Assembly (NCBI GenBank): GCA_934351705.1
Contig: CAKRJK010000094.1
Span: 1 to 6,148 of the forward strand
Length of the DNA: 6,148 nt
Reading direction: 5' to 3'
DNA from: an uncultured Lachnospiraceae bacterium
GTDB taxonomy: Bacteria > Bacillota > Clostridia > Lachnospirales > Lachnospiraceae
Made by a program: the position numbers and the translations under genes. How positions within the stretch are numbered: the first letter of the stretch is position 1; every line of letters starts with the position of its first letter. This document shows positions 1-5,174 of the stretch, in pieces. Below the pieces are notes generated by a model, which was not told the origin of the DNA, searched no databases, and was given only the letters and a program-made list of their open reading frames with translations.

Positions 1-1731
1 CGTGATATGATACCGGATGATGTGACGGTTCAGGTGTTGACACAGGCGAGAGAGCACATTATCAAAAAGACGTTCGAGGCAGTGAAGGGAGCACCGCACG
101 CTATCATCCATCTGTATAACTCCACTTCGGTTGCACAGAGGGAGCAGGTATTCAAAAAGAGCAAAGAAGAGATTTTGCAAATCGCAGTGGACGGAGCGAA
201 GCTGTTAAAAGAACTTGCGGATGAGACAGACGGTAATTTTTCATTCCAATACAGTCCTGAGAGTTTTCCGGGAACAGAGGTAGATTATGCGGTGGATGTA
301 TGTAACGCCGTATTAGATGTCTGGAAACCGGATGAGGAGAACAAAGCGATCATCAATATTCCGACGACTGTGGAGAACGCAATGCCACACGTATTTGCGA
401 CACAGGTGGAATACATTAACAAACATTTAAAATATCGGGACGGAGTCATCCTTTGCCTTCACCCGCATAACGATCGCGGCTGCGGAGTCAGCGATGCGGA
501 ACTGGGTATTCTTGCGGGAGCGGAGCGTATCGAGGGAACTCTGTTTGGAAACGGTGAGAGAACAGGAAATGTGGATATTATCACGCTTGCGATGAACATG
601 TTTTCTCACGGTGTCGATCCGAAACTGGACTTTTCCAATATGGGAGAAATCCGCGATACCTATGAGCGTTTAACCCGCATGACCGTAGATCCGCGTCAGC
701 CATATGCCGGCGATCTGGTATTTACCGCATTTTCGGGTTCCCATCAGGATGCGATTGCAAAAGGTATGGCATGCTTAAAAGATAAAGACCATGCCATCTG
801 GACAGTTCCGTATCTGCCGATTGATCCGATGGACGTAGGACGTACTTATGACGCGGATGTTATCCGTATCAACAGCCAGTCGGGAAAAGGCGGCGTAAAC
901 TATATCTTAAAACAGAATTTTGGTATCTCCATTCCGGAAAAAATGCGGGAGGAAGTCGGCTATGCAGTTAAGCAGGTTTCGGATGAGGAACACAAAGAAC
1001 TTTCTCCGCAGTGGGTATATGAGATTTTTGCCGACCGGTATATCAACTATATGCCGTATTTCCAGATAGAGGAATGTCATTTCACACAGGTGGACGGCAT
1101 TATGGCAGAGGCTACGATTTCCTGTAATGAGAAGAAAACCGTGGTTGATGCAAACGGAAACGGACGCTTGGATGCGATCAGTAACATTATCAAGCAGTTC
1201 TTCGGAATCAGCTATGAGGTTACGGTGTATGAGGAGCATGCGTTGACGAGAGGTTCTTCCTCTAAGGCAATCGCGTTTGTGGGAATCACATGCGAGGAGA
1301 AAGCCTACTGGGGTGCGGGTATGGACGAAGATATTATCAAGGCATCGATCCATGCACTCTGCGTTGCGGTGAACAAGATTCCGCAGATCCAGCAGGAAAA
1401 CAGTGCTCAGGATGGGCGGCTGGTCGGAATGCTGAACTATATGCAGAATAATTACCAGACCGTGACACTGGAGGGTATGGCAGAGCAGTTTCATCTGTCC
1501 ACGCCGTATGTATCAAAATATATCAAGGATAAATCAGGAAAAACATTTGGGGAGCAGTTGACGAACATTCGCATGAAAAAGGCGAAGATTCTGCTCAAGA
1601 ACGGAAATATGACGGTGGAGAATATCGCACATGCGATCGGGTATCCGAATGTGGAAAATTTCAGCCGTACATTCAAAAAGATTTTTGAGATGACACCGAT
1701 GCAGTACCGCAACACGAAAAAGGTGCAGTAA
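1..1731 (+). CDS. leuA: 2-isopropylmalate synthase (long LeuA form), 5'-truncated, with C-terminal AraC-type HTH domain
   Basis: This enzyme condenses acetyl-CoA with 2-ketoisovalerate, the first committed step of leucine synthesis, in the cytoplasm. The gene enters from the left edge: the frame is open from base 1, and the first ATG (base 7) is internal to the family alignment, so roughly 80-90 N-terminal residues are outside the window. Numbering from that ATG, the catalytic barrel shows the metal-binding HPHNDRG (152-158, ligands His152 and His154) and GNGERTGN (181-188). The LeuA regulatory (leucine-binding) domain spans about 335-458 and includes GNGRLDAISN and the EEHAL segment. Unusually, the frame then passes through a short linker (459-470) into a complete AraC-family DNA-binding domain (about 471-570) with two helix-turn-helix units, ending in the family-typical MTPMQYR. 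No AraC effector domain is present. The LeuA identity is secure; that the HTH regulates anything is inference. A strong hairpin terminator follows the stop. Confidence 0.95.
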   Translation, partial: RDMIPDDVTVQVLTQAREHIIKKTFEAVKGAPHAIIHLYNSTSVAQREQVFKKSKEEILQIAVDGAKLLKELADETDGNFSFQYSPESFPGTEVDYAVDVCNAVLDVWKPDEENKAIINIPTTVENAMPHVFATQVEYINKHLKYRDGVILCLHPHNDRGCGVSDAELGILAGAERIEGTLFGNGERTGNVDIITLAMNMFSHGVDPKLDFSNMGEIRDTYERLTRMTVDPRQPYAGDLVFTAFSGSHQDAIAKGMACLKDKDHAIWTVPYLPIDPMDVGRTYDADVIRINSQSGKGGVNYILKQNFGISIPEKMREEVGYAVKQVSDEEHKELSPQWVYEIFADRYINYMPYFQIEECHFTQVDGIMAEATISCNEKKTVVDANGNGRLDAISNIIKQFFGISYEVTVYEEHALTRGSSSKAIAFVGITCEEKAYWGAGMDEDIIKASIHALCVAVNKIPQIQQENSAQDGRLVGMLNYMQNNYQTVTLEGMAEQFHLSTPYVSKYIKDKSGKTFGEQLTNIRMKKAKILLKNGNMTVENIAHAIGYPNVENFSRTFKKIFEMTPMQYRNTKKVQ

Positions 1732-1757
1732 GCAAAGAAGTCTTTTTGACAATTTAA

Positions 1758-1825
1758 AACCGTAGCAACAGATGTATCAGACACGAATGTGTTGTACGTC
1801 TGTCGCTGCGGTTCTGTTTTTATAT
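1758..1825 (+). terminator. Long hairpin terminator after leuA, possibly bidirectional
   Basis: Arms 1758-1776 and 1795-1813 pair over 19 positions. In plus-strand RNA there are two G-U wobbles (1763/1808, 1773/1798) and one A-C mismatch (1767/1804). Inside them ACAC (1781-1784) pairs with GTGT (1789-1792) around a GAAT loop. A T-rich run (TTTTTATATTTTT) follows from 1817. In minus-strand RNA the same stem has two C-A mismatches and a weaker T run (TTTTAAATT), so it terminates leuA better than the convergent small gene, whose stop codon lies in the T run. Confidence 0.8.
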
Positions 1826-2113
1826 TTTTCTGAAACGGGCATTAAATTTATCGCCGCCACAGCAATGGCGTTCGCCATCTTCTTCGTAAATGATATAGTC
1901 ATTCTCACGAATAAAAACAACACCGCGTCGGTTGCGGATGAAAGGGCAAAGGAATTGTCCGTTTTCCTGTTCTACTTTTACCAGACCGTCGGTGGAAACC
2001 CAGCCGCGGGTAACAACATTTGTCCAGGGTTCAAAGCCATCTTCAAGACCTTTGTTCAATTCGTATTTCTCGGCCTCTACCTCTAAAGATGCTCGTTGAT
2101 ATTTTTCTCTCAT
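1820..2113 (-). CDS. Small hypothetical protein, 97 aa, possibly PGDYG-like at its C-terminus
   Basis: I do not recognise this protein with certainty. It is soluble: no signal peptide or membrane segment is visible. The N-terminal third is charged (MREKYQRASLEVEAEKYEL), the middle contains GWVSTDGLVKV, and the last 30 residues carry NDYIIYEEDGER (71-82) followed by a CC pair (84-85) and KFNARF. That ending resembles, in layout, the PGDYG-type ending seen in small phage-related Firmicute proteins (glycine-aspartate-tyrosine, then a GE-Y-C segment and a phenylalanine-rich end). The resemblance is from memory and is weak. The gene is real: it has an ideal ribosome binding site, AGGAGGTGA, 7 bases upstream of the ATG, and a promoter upstream. 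It is convergent with leuA and stands alone, with no operon partner in the window. Confidence 0.8.
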   Translation of the reverse strand: MREKYQRASLEVEAEKYELNKGLEDGFEPWTNVVTRGWVSTDGLVKVEQENGQFLCPFIRNRRGVVFIRENDYIIYEEDGERHCCGGDKFNARFRKI

Positions 2114-2117
2114 ATGG

Positions 2118-2126
2118 TCACCTCCT
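2118..2126 (-). promoter_or_regulatory. Ribosome binding site of the 97-aa gene
   Basis: Read on the minus strand, AGGAGGTGA lies just before the ATG at 2113-2111, with 7 bases between AGGAGG and the start codon. It fixes the start and shows that the small gene is translated. Confidence 0.85.
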
Positions 2127-2158
2127 GATAGGAAAAAAATCGTATGGATTCTGTTCTT

Positions 2159-2187
2159 ATTATATTATATTTTCTGTTATATGGAAA
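2159..2187 (-). promoter_or_regulatory. Candidate sigma-A promoter of the 97-aa gene
   Basis: On the minus strand TTTCCA (2187-2182, 4 of 6 to the -35 consensus) is followed after 17 bases by a perfect TATAAT (2164-2159). A second TATAAT overlaps it at 2169-2164. The predicted transcript start is near 2152, giving a leader of about 40 bases. Confidence 0.6.
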
Positions 2188-2247
2188 GAAAAATTTTCGG
2201 GGCAGAACGAACTGTGTTGTGTGGGAAAAGGTCAAGTGGTTTGTGAA

Positions 2248-2462
2248 AGTCGCCCTTGTGCATTGCCCCTCCGAGAGAAATCAAATCAAGGATTCTAGCA
2301 GCTCTAAAGAATCATCGACAAATATAAGCGACCAAGTGTTTTCCAAAACTCGCACAGCTCAAACATTGGAAAACACTTGGTATATTTGTCTCTTGGATTC
2401 TTAAGAGCTGCACGAATCCTTTCAAAAGATTTCTCTCGGAGGGGCAATGCACAAGGGCGACT
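2248..2462. repeat. 215-bp near-perfect palindrome (foldback element, MITE-like)
   Basis: The outer arms 2248-2282 and 2428-2462 are exact reverse complements over 35 bases. The match continues inward with interruptions: 2288-2295 with 2414-2421, 2298-2313 with 2396-2411 (one mismatch), 2317-2326 with 2381-2390, and 2332-2346 with 2366-2380 (15 bp, perfect). The loop is 2347-2365. It contains no coding region of its own. The near-complete symmetry and the perfect ends suggest a small non-autonomous inverted-repeat element, but I see no clear target-site duplication in the flanks and do not recognise the ends as those of a named insertion-sequence family. Transcription through it in either direction would give a very stable hairpin lacking a clean terminator T run. 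Confidence 0.85.
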
Positions 2463-2589
2463 ATCGGAAGGTTATCGTTGTGTTTGGTTAAAGGAAGGAT
2501 ATGGCATATCTCAAATTATTCTAAGTGTATTCTAAATGGTGTTGCCCCGGATATTTGATTTGGATAACTTTTTGGGTTATCACAAGGCG
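2463..2589. other. Non-coding stretch between the palindrome and the larB-side promoter
   Basis: No coding region is supported here. It contains two short dyads: GATATG-G-CATATC (2498-2510) and GATAAC-N7-GTTATC (2563-2581). The second ends 8 bases before the -35 box of the next promoter and could be an operator, though six-base arms are weak evidence. Confidence 0.4.
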
Positions 2590-2618
2590 TTGAGCTTTGA
2601 TGGCGGATATGGTATACT
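2590..2618 (+). promoter_or_regulatory. Sigma-A promoter of the repeat gene and larBC
   Basis: TTGAGC (2590-2595), a 17-base spacer, and TATACT (2613-2618) make a good vegetative promoter. The predicted start is near 2625, about 36 bases before the ATG at 2661. No other promoter of similar quality was seen before larC, so the repeat gene, larB and larC are probably one transcript. Confidence 0.65.
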
Positions 2619-2660
2619 GATGGCACTTCAAAACCACATCGCTGTCGGGAAAAAGTTGGA

Positions 2661-2937
2661 ATGAACAAGACAGCAAACAAGAAAGAGCCAGCCAAGAGCA
2701 GTCAACAATCGTTTTCTATGGAGAAGGTAAGGGCGTTCATGCAGAACGGCAGGGAAGTGGCAGCCAAAAGCCAGTCAACAATTGCTTTCTATGGAGAAAG
2801 TAAGGGCGTTCAGGAGGAACGGCAGGAAAGAGATAGCCAAGAGCAGTCATCGATCGCTTTCTATGGAACAGTTAAGGGAATTCAAGAAGAACGGCAGGAA
2901 AGAGGCAGGCAAGGCGGCAGGAAATTCAAATGCGTGA
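2661..2937 (+). pseudogene. Small basic protein of three 24-residue tandem repeats, interrupted by a one-base insertion
   Basis: I do not recognise this protein. The ATG at 2661 opens a lysine-rich frame reaching SMEKVRAFMQNGRE in the first repeat. In the second repeat AGCC (2769-2772) replaces the AGC of repeats 1 and 3, which shifts the frame. Ignoring that extra C gives a 91-residue protein with three units (11-34, 35-58, 59-82), each of form AKSS-x4-SMExxRxFxxNGRxxx, a partial fourth unit (GKAAGNSNA), and a TGA at 2935-2937. This frame is preferred because all three units align in it, their differences are mostly conservative (R/K, K/Q, V/L), and the stop falls in the larB ribosome binding site, 14 bases before larB, a normal operon spacing. 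The product would be very basic, with no membrane segment or signal peptide. It may be a decayed gene, a programmed +1 frameshift, or a sequencing error. Its own ribosome binding site is weak. Confidence 0.6.
2690..2906 (+). repeat. Three tandem 72-73 bp repeats
   Basis: Units 2690-2761 (72), 2762-2834 (73) and 2835-2906 (72) begin AGCCAA and share TTTCTATGGA, AAGGG, TTCA and GAACGGCAGG. The middle unit carries one extra base near its start. A partial tail of an earlier unit (about 2675-2689) and a partial head of a further one (from 2907) flank the array. The period is a multiple of three except in the middle unit, which fits a coding repeat with a recent indel. Confidence 0.85.
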
Positions 2938-2941
2938 GGAG
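2936..2941 (+). promoter_or_regulatory. Ribosome binding site deciding the larB start
   Basis: GAGGAG lies 10 bases before the ATG at 2952 and overlaps the stop of the repaired repeat gene. It supports starting larB at 2952 rather than at the in-frame ATG at 2661, which would add 97 repeat-derived residues not seen in LarB proteins. Confidence 0.7.
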
Positions 2942-2951
2942 TAAGAGAAAA

Positions 2952-3701
2952 ATGGAGACGCGTGAGATATTACAAAAAGTGAAAGACGGAAGTATTTCAG
3001 TGGAAGAGGCGGAACAGCATTTTAGAAAAGAACCCTACGAGGAATTGGGGTATGCAAAATTAGATACCCACAGGGAAATCCGTACCGGGGCATCGGAGGT
3101 CATCTACTGCGAGGGCAAAGCCAATGAGCATTTTCTCAATATTTTTGCACATTTATATGAGAGAAACGGCGAGGTATTCGGAACAAGGGCATCAAAAGAG
3201 CAGTACCGTCTGGTCGCCGAACGTTTTCCGCAGACGGAATATGATGAGATTTCACGTATTATTAAAATAGAGAAAAAGGACAAAGCACACATCGGAAAGA
3301 TTGCAGTGTGCAGTGCGGGAACAGCCGATATTCCAGTCGCGGAGGAGGCGGCACAGACAGCCGAGTATTTCGGGAATTATGTAGAGCGGATCTACGATAT
3401 CGGTGTCTGCGGAATGCACAGGATGTTGTCAAAGCTGGATGAGATTCAGAGTGCAAACTGTATTGTGGCAGTTGCGGGAATGGAGGGAGCATTGGCAAGC
3501 GTGCTGGGCGGTATGGTAGACAAACCGGTAATTGCCGTGCCGACTTCTGTCGGTTACGGAGCAAGTCTGAATGGATTGGCAGCCCTGCTTGCGATGATGA
3601 ATTCCTGTGCAAACGGAATTGCGGTAGTCAATATTGATAACGGCTACGGTGCGGGCTATATGGCGTCACAGATTAACAGATTGGGGGAACATCATGGATA
3701 A
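2952..3701 (+). CDS. larB: Nickel-pincer cofactor biosynthesis protein LarB (NaAD carboxylase/hydrolase)
   Basis: LarB carboxylates C5 of the pyridine ring of nicotinic acid adenine dinucleotide and hydrolyses the phosphoanhydride, releasing AMP and the dicarboxylated mononucleotide that LarE then sulfurates. It is cytoplasmic. The 249-residue product matches the usual length of about 250. The N-terminal part (1-110) carries the family segment LGYAKLDTHREIRTG (32-46). The C-terminal PurE-like domain (about 114-245) shows AGTADIPVAEEA (122-133), GMHR (154-157), AGMEGALASVLGG (175-187) and PTSVGYGAS (197-205). Cys219, before NGIAVVNIDNGYGAG, probably corresponds to the catalytic cysteine described for the Lactobacillus plantarum enzyme. 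The start at 2952 is chosen from GAGGAG and family length, although the frame is open upstream to 2661. The stop overlaps larC by 8 bp, implying coupled translation. LarA and LarE are not in the window. Confidence 0.92.
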   Translation: METREILQKVKDGSISVEEAEQHFRKEPYEELGYAKLDTHREIRTGASEVIYCEGKANEHFLNIFAHLYERNGEVFGTRASKEQYRLVAERFPQTEYDEISRIIKIEKKDKAHIGKIAVCSAGTADIPVAEEAAQTAEYFGNYVERIYDIGVCGMHRMLSKLDEIQSANCIVAVAGMEGALASVLGGMVDKPVIAVPTSVGYGASLNGLAALLAMMNSCANGIAVVNIDNGYGAGYMASQINRLGEHHG

Positions 3702-4497
3702 CATATTGTATTTGGAATGTCTGTCGGGAATCAGCGGAGATATGTTTGTAGCGGCAATGCTGGATTTGGGAGCAGATGAAAAAGTGTTGGAGAAAGCCCT
3801 AAGCAGTCTGCCATTGCAGGGATTTTCCACAGAGATCACAAGGGTGAAAAAGTCGGGGATTGAAGCGTGTGATTTTGCGGTGATTTTAGAGGAGCAGGAT
3901 AACCATGACCACGATATGGAATATTTGTACGGAAAAGCAAAAACGCAGGAACACTGTCATAATCATAAAGGAGTGCAAAGAAATCTTTCAGAAATCTGTC
4001 AAATATTAGAAAATTCAGATTTATCAAAAGGGGCAAAAAAGACAGCAGTCAAAATTTTTGAGATTCTGGCACAGGCAGAAAGCAAGGTGCATGGACTTCC
4101 GATAGAGCAGGTGCATTTTCATGAGGTGGGAGCGGTCGATTCTATCGTGGATATTGCGGCGGCAGCAGTCTGCCTTGATGATCTGGGAATCAAAAGAGTA
4201 GCAGTTCCGTTTTTGAATGAGGGAACAGGATGTGTAAGATGTCAGCACGGTGTACTGCCGATTCCGGTTCCGGCAGTTGCGGCAATCATCTCCCAATATC
4301 AGATTCCGCTCAGAATCATGGAATCAGAGGGAGAGTATGTCACTCCGACAGGAGCGGCAATCGTAGCGGCAATTGCAACGGACTATCAATTACCGCAGCA
4401 GTTTACGATTCAAAAAATAGGAATCGGAGCCGGAAAAAGAACTTATGAGCGGGCAGGCGTACTACGCACAATGCTGATTCAACCGGAAAAGCAGTAA
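3694..4497 (+). CDS. larC: LarC nickel insertion protein, LarC1 domain only (DUF111)
   Basis: LarC is the CTP-dependent cyclometallase that inserts nickel into the pincer cofactor of lactate racemase and related enzymes. This 267-residue product covers the first domain. It has SGISGDM (11-17), a His-rich loop (His71, His73, His87, His89, His91, typical of the nickel-binding stretch), VHFHEVGAVDSIVDI (140-154), CQHGVLPIPVPA (183-194) and TPTGAA (217-222). It ends at the domain boundary (GAGKRTYERAGVLRTML). Single-chain LarC proteins run to about 400 residues; the second domain, LarC2, which carries the CTP site, is missing, and no shifted frame continues it because the convergent tetR begins 1 bp after the stop. 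LarC2 may be encoded elsewhere, or this copy may be reduced. The start at 3694 follows GGGGG (3683-3687) and overlaps the larB end; an in-frame ATG at 3634 lies inside larB and is less likely. Confidence 0.9.
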   Translation: MDNILYLECLSGISGDMFVAAMLDLGADEKVLEKALSSLPLQGFSTEITRVKKSGIEACDFAVILEEQDNHDHDMEYLYGKAKTQEHCHNHKGVQRNLSEICQILENSDLSKGAKKTAVKIFEILAQAESKVHGLPIEQVHFHEVGAVDSIVDIAAAAVCLDDLGIKRVAVPFLNEGTGCVRCQHGVLPIPVPAVAAIISQYQIPLRIMESEGEYVTPTGAAIVAAIATDYQLPQQFTIQKIGIGAGKRTYERAGVLRTMLIQPEKQ

Positions 4498-4498
4498 G

Positions 4499-5089
4499 CT
4501 ATCGAAGGTCGGCAAGTGTGCGCTCGGATAACACATGAAAATAAGAAGTAATATCTTTTAAAGAGGCTTCGTCCTGATGAGTAAGCCACCAATAACCCAC
4601 TGTTAATGTGGAACTTGCAAGAATGTTTGCAATCAATTCAAGCGGAACAGAAGAATTCTGTCCGGAATCGAGGGCATCTTCCAATACGTGCAGAGTCCGC
4701 TTTGACACATAATTCAAAAGAGATAAGAAAAATTGACCGTTGCGGTTGCTCTGATAAATATCCTTGCTGGTGTCAAAATTCTGTTGCAGATAGAGGGCAA
4801 GGTTTTCTAACGTTTCCGTCAAATGCTGTGCAACGGGAACGTCGGAGTCATAGTTATGCGGAAGAAATTCCATAAAGTGCTGTGCCCAGTAATAATTTAA
4901 AAAATCATATTTATCATCAAAATAATTATAGAAGGTGGCACGCGGAATCATACTTTTTTCGCAAATCTTAGTAACGGAGATTTTTTCAAAAGGTTCGTGT
5001 GCCAAAAGCTCTGTGAGCGTATCCGTCAGAATTTTTAATGTCCGTTTTACCGTTACGGACGGTTTGTTTTCGGTTAATTCAAATTTCAT
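4499..5089 (-). CDS. TetR/AcrR-family transcriptional regulator, 196 aa
   Basis: This is a one-component DNA-binding repressor-type protein. The N-terminal helix-turn-helix lies at about 36-57 (KISVTKICEKSMIPRATFYNYF), with the usual TetR start after a helix containing LTELLAHEPF. It is followed by DDKYDFLNYYW, typical of the TetR subgroup whose third helix ends in FYNYFDDKYDLL. The remaining 130 residues form the helical ligand-binding and dimer domain; its ligand cannot be told from sequence. The ATG at 5089 is chosen because AGGAGG sits 8 bases upstream; an ATG 17 codons earlier (5140) lies upstream of the predicted transcript start. It is divergent from dus with 85 bp between the start codons, so dus or the gene itself is a plausible target, although TetR proteins more often control transporters or enzymes of small-molecule resistance. 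Its stop lies 1 bp from the larC stop. Confidence 0.9.
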   Translation of the reverse strand: MKFELTENKPSVTVKRTLKILTDTLTELLAHEPFEKISVTKICEKSMIPRATFYNYFDDKYDFLNYYWAQHFMEFLPHNYDSDVPVAQHLTETLENLALYLQQNFDTSKDIYQSNRNGQFFLSLLNYVSKRTLHVLEDALDSGQNSSVPLELIANILASSTLTVGYWWLTHQDEASLKDITSYFHVLSERTLADLR

Positions 5090-5097
5090 AAAACAGT

Positions 5098-5103
5098 CCT
5101 CCT
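5098..5103 (-). promoter_or_regulatory. Ribosome binding site of the tetR-family gene
   Basis: On the minus strand a perfect AGGAGG lies 8 bases before the ATG at 5089-5087. It decides between this start and the upstream in-frame ATG at 5140, which has no comparable site. Confidence 0.85.
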
Positions 5104-5131
5104 TGGTAGAATACGGAAATGATAGCATAAA
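5103..5131 (+). promoter_or_regulatory. Candidate promoter of dus, overlapping the tetR promoter
   Basis: TTGGTA (5103-5108) and CATAAA (5126-5131) are 17 bases apart, each 4 of 6 to consensus. It overlaps the divergent promoter almost completely, so a protein bound here could affect both genes. The match is modest. Confidence 0.4.
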
Positions 5132-5147
5132 ACCAGACAAGTGTAAA
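5119..5147 (-). promoter_or_regulatory. Sigma-A promoter of the tetR-family gene
   Basis: Minus-strand TTTACA (5147-5142), a 17-base spacer and TATCAT (5124-5119) match the consensus at 5 of 6 positions each. The predicted transcript start is near 5112, leaving a leader of about 22 bases that contains the AGGAGG. Confidence 0.7.
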
Positions 5148-5174
5148 GATTTTTTGATAAGAGGAAAAACAGAT

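Noticed and set aside
907..1494. Long antisense frame inside leuA (195 codons)
   Set aside because: It is a shadow of leuA: no ribosome binding site, no recognisable domain, and leuA motifs are intact on the other strand.
2020..2404. Plus-strand frames across the intergenic region and palindrome
   Set aside because: They cover the promoter and the palindrome arms, have no ribosome binding sites, and show no protein-like conservation.
2497..2616. Direct repeat GGATATGG(C/T)ATA at 2497-2508 and 2605-2616
   Set aside because: The second copy includes part of the -10 box, and a 12-base match with one difference in AT-rich DNA can arise by chance.
2690..2906. Direct repeats considered as a CRISPR array
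   Set aside because: The 72-73 bp units are contiguous with no unique spacers, and their differences follow codon structure.
3634..3693. Upstream in-frame ATG giving LarC a 20-residue extension
   Set aside because: It lies within larB, lacks a good ribosome binding site, and the family start (before the ILYLE strand and SGISGDM) fits the ATG at 3694.
4935..5174. Open frame extending dus upstream of 5175
   Set aside because: It overlaps the antisense of the tetR gene and its translation does not resemble Dus; the ATG at 5175 has a ribosome binding site and begins at the conserved barrel strand.
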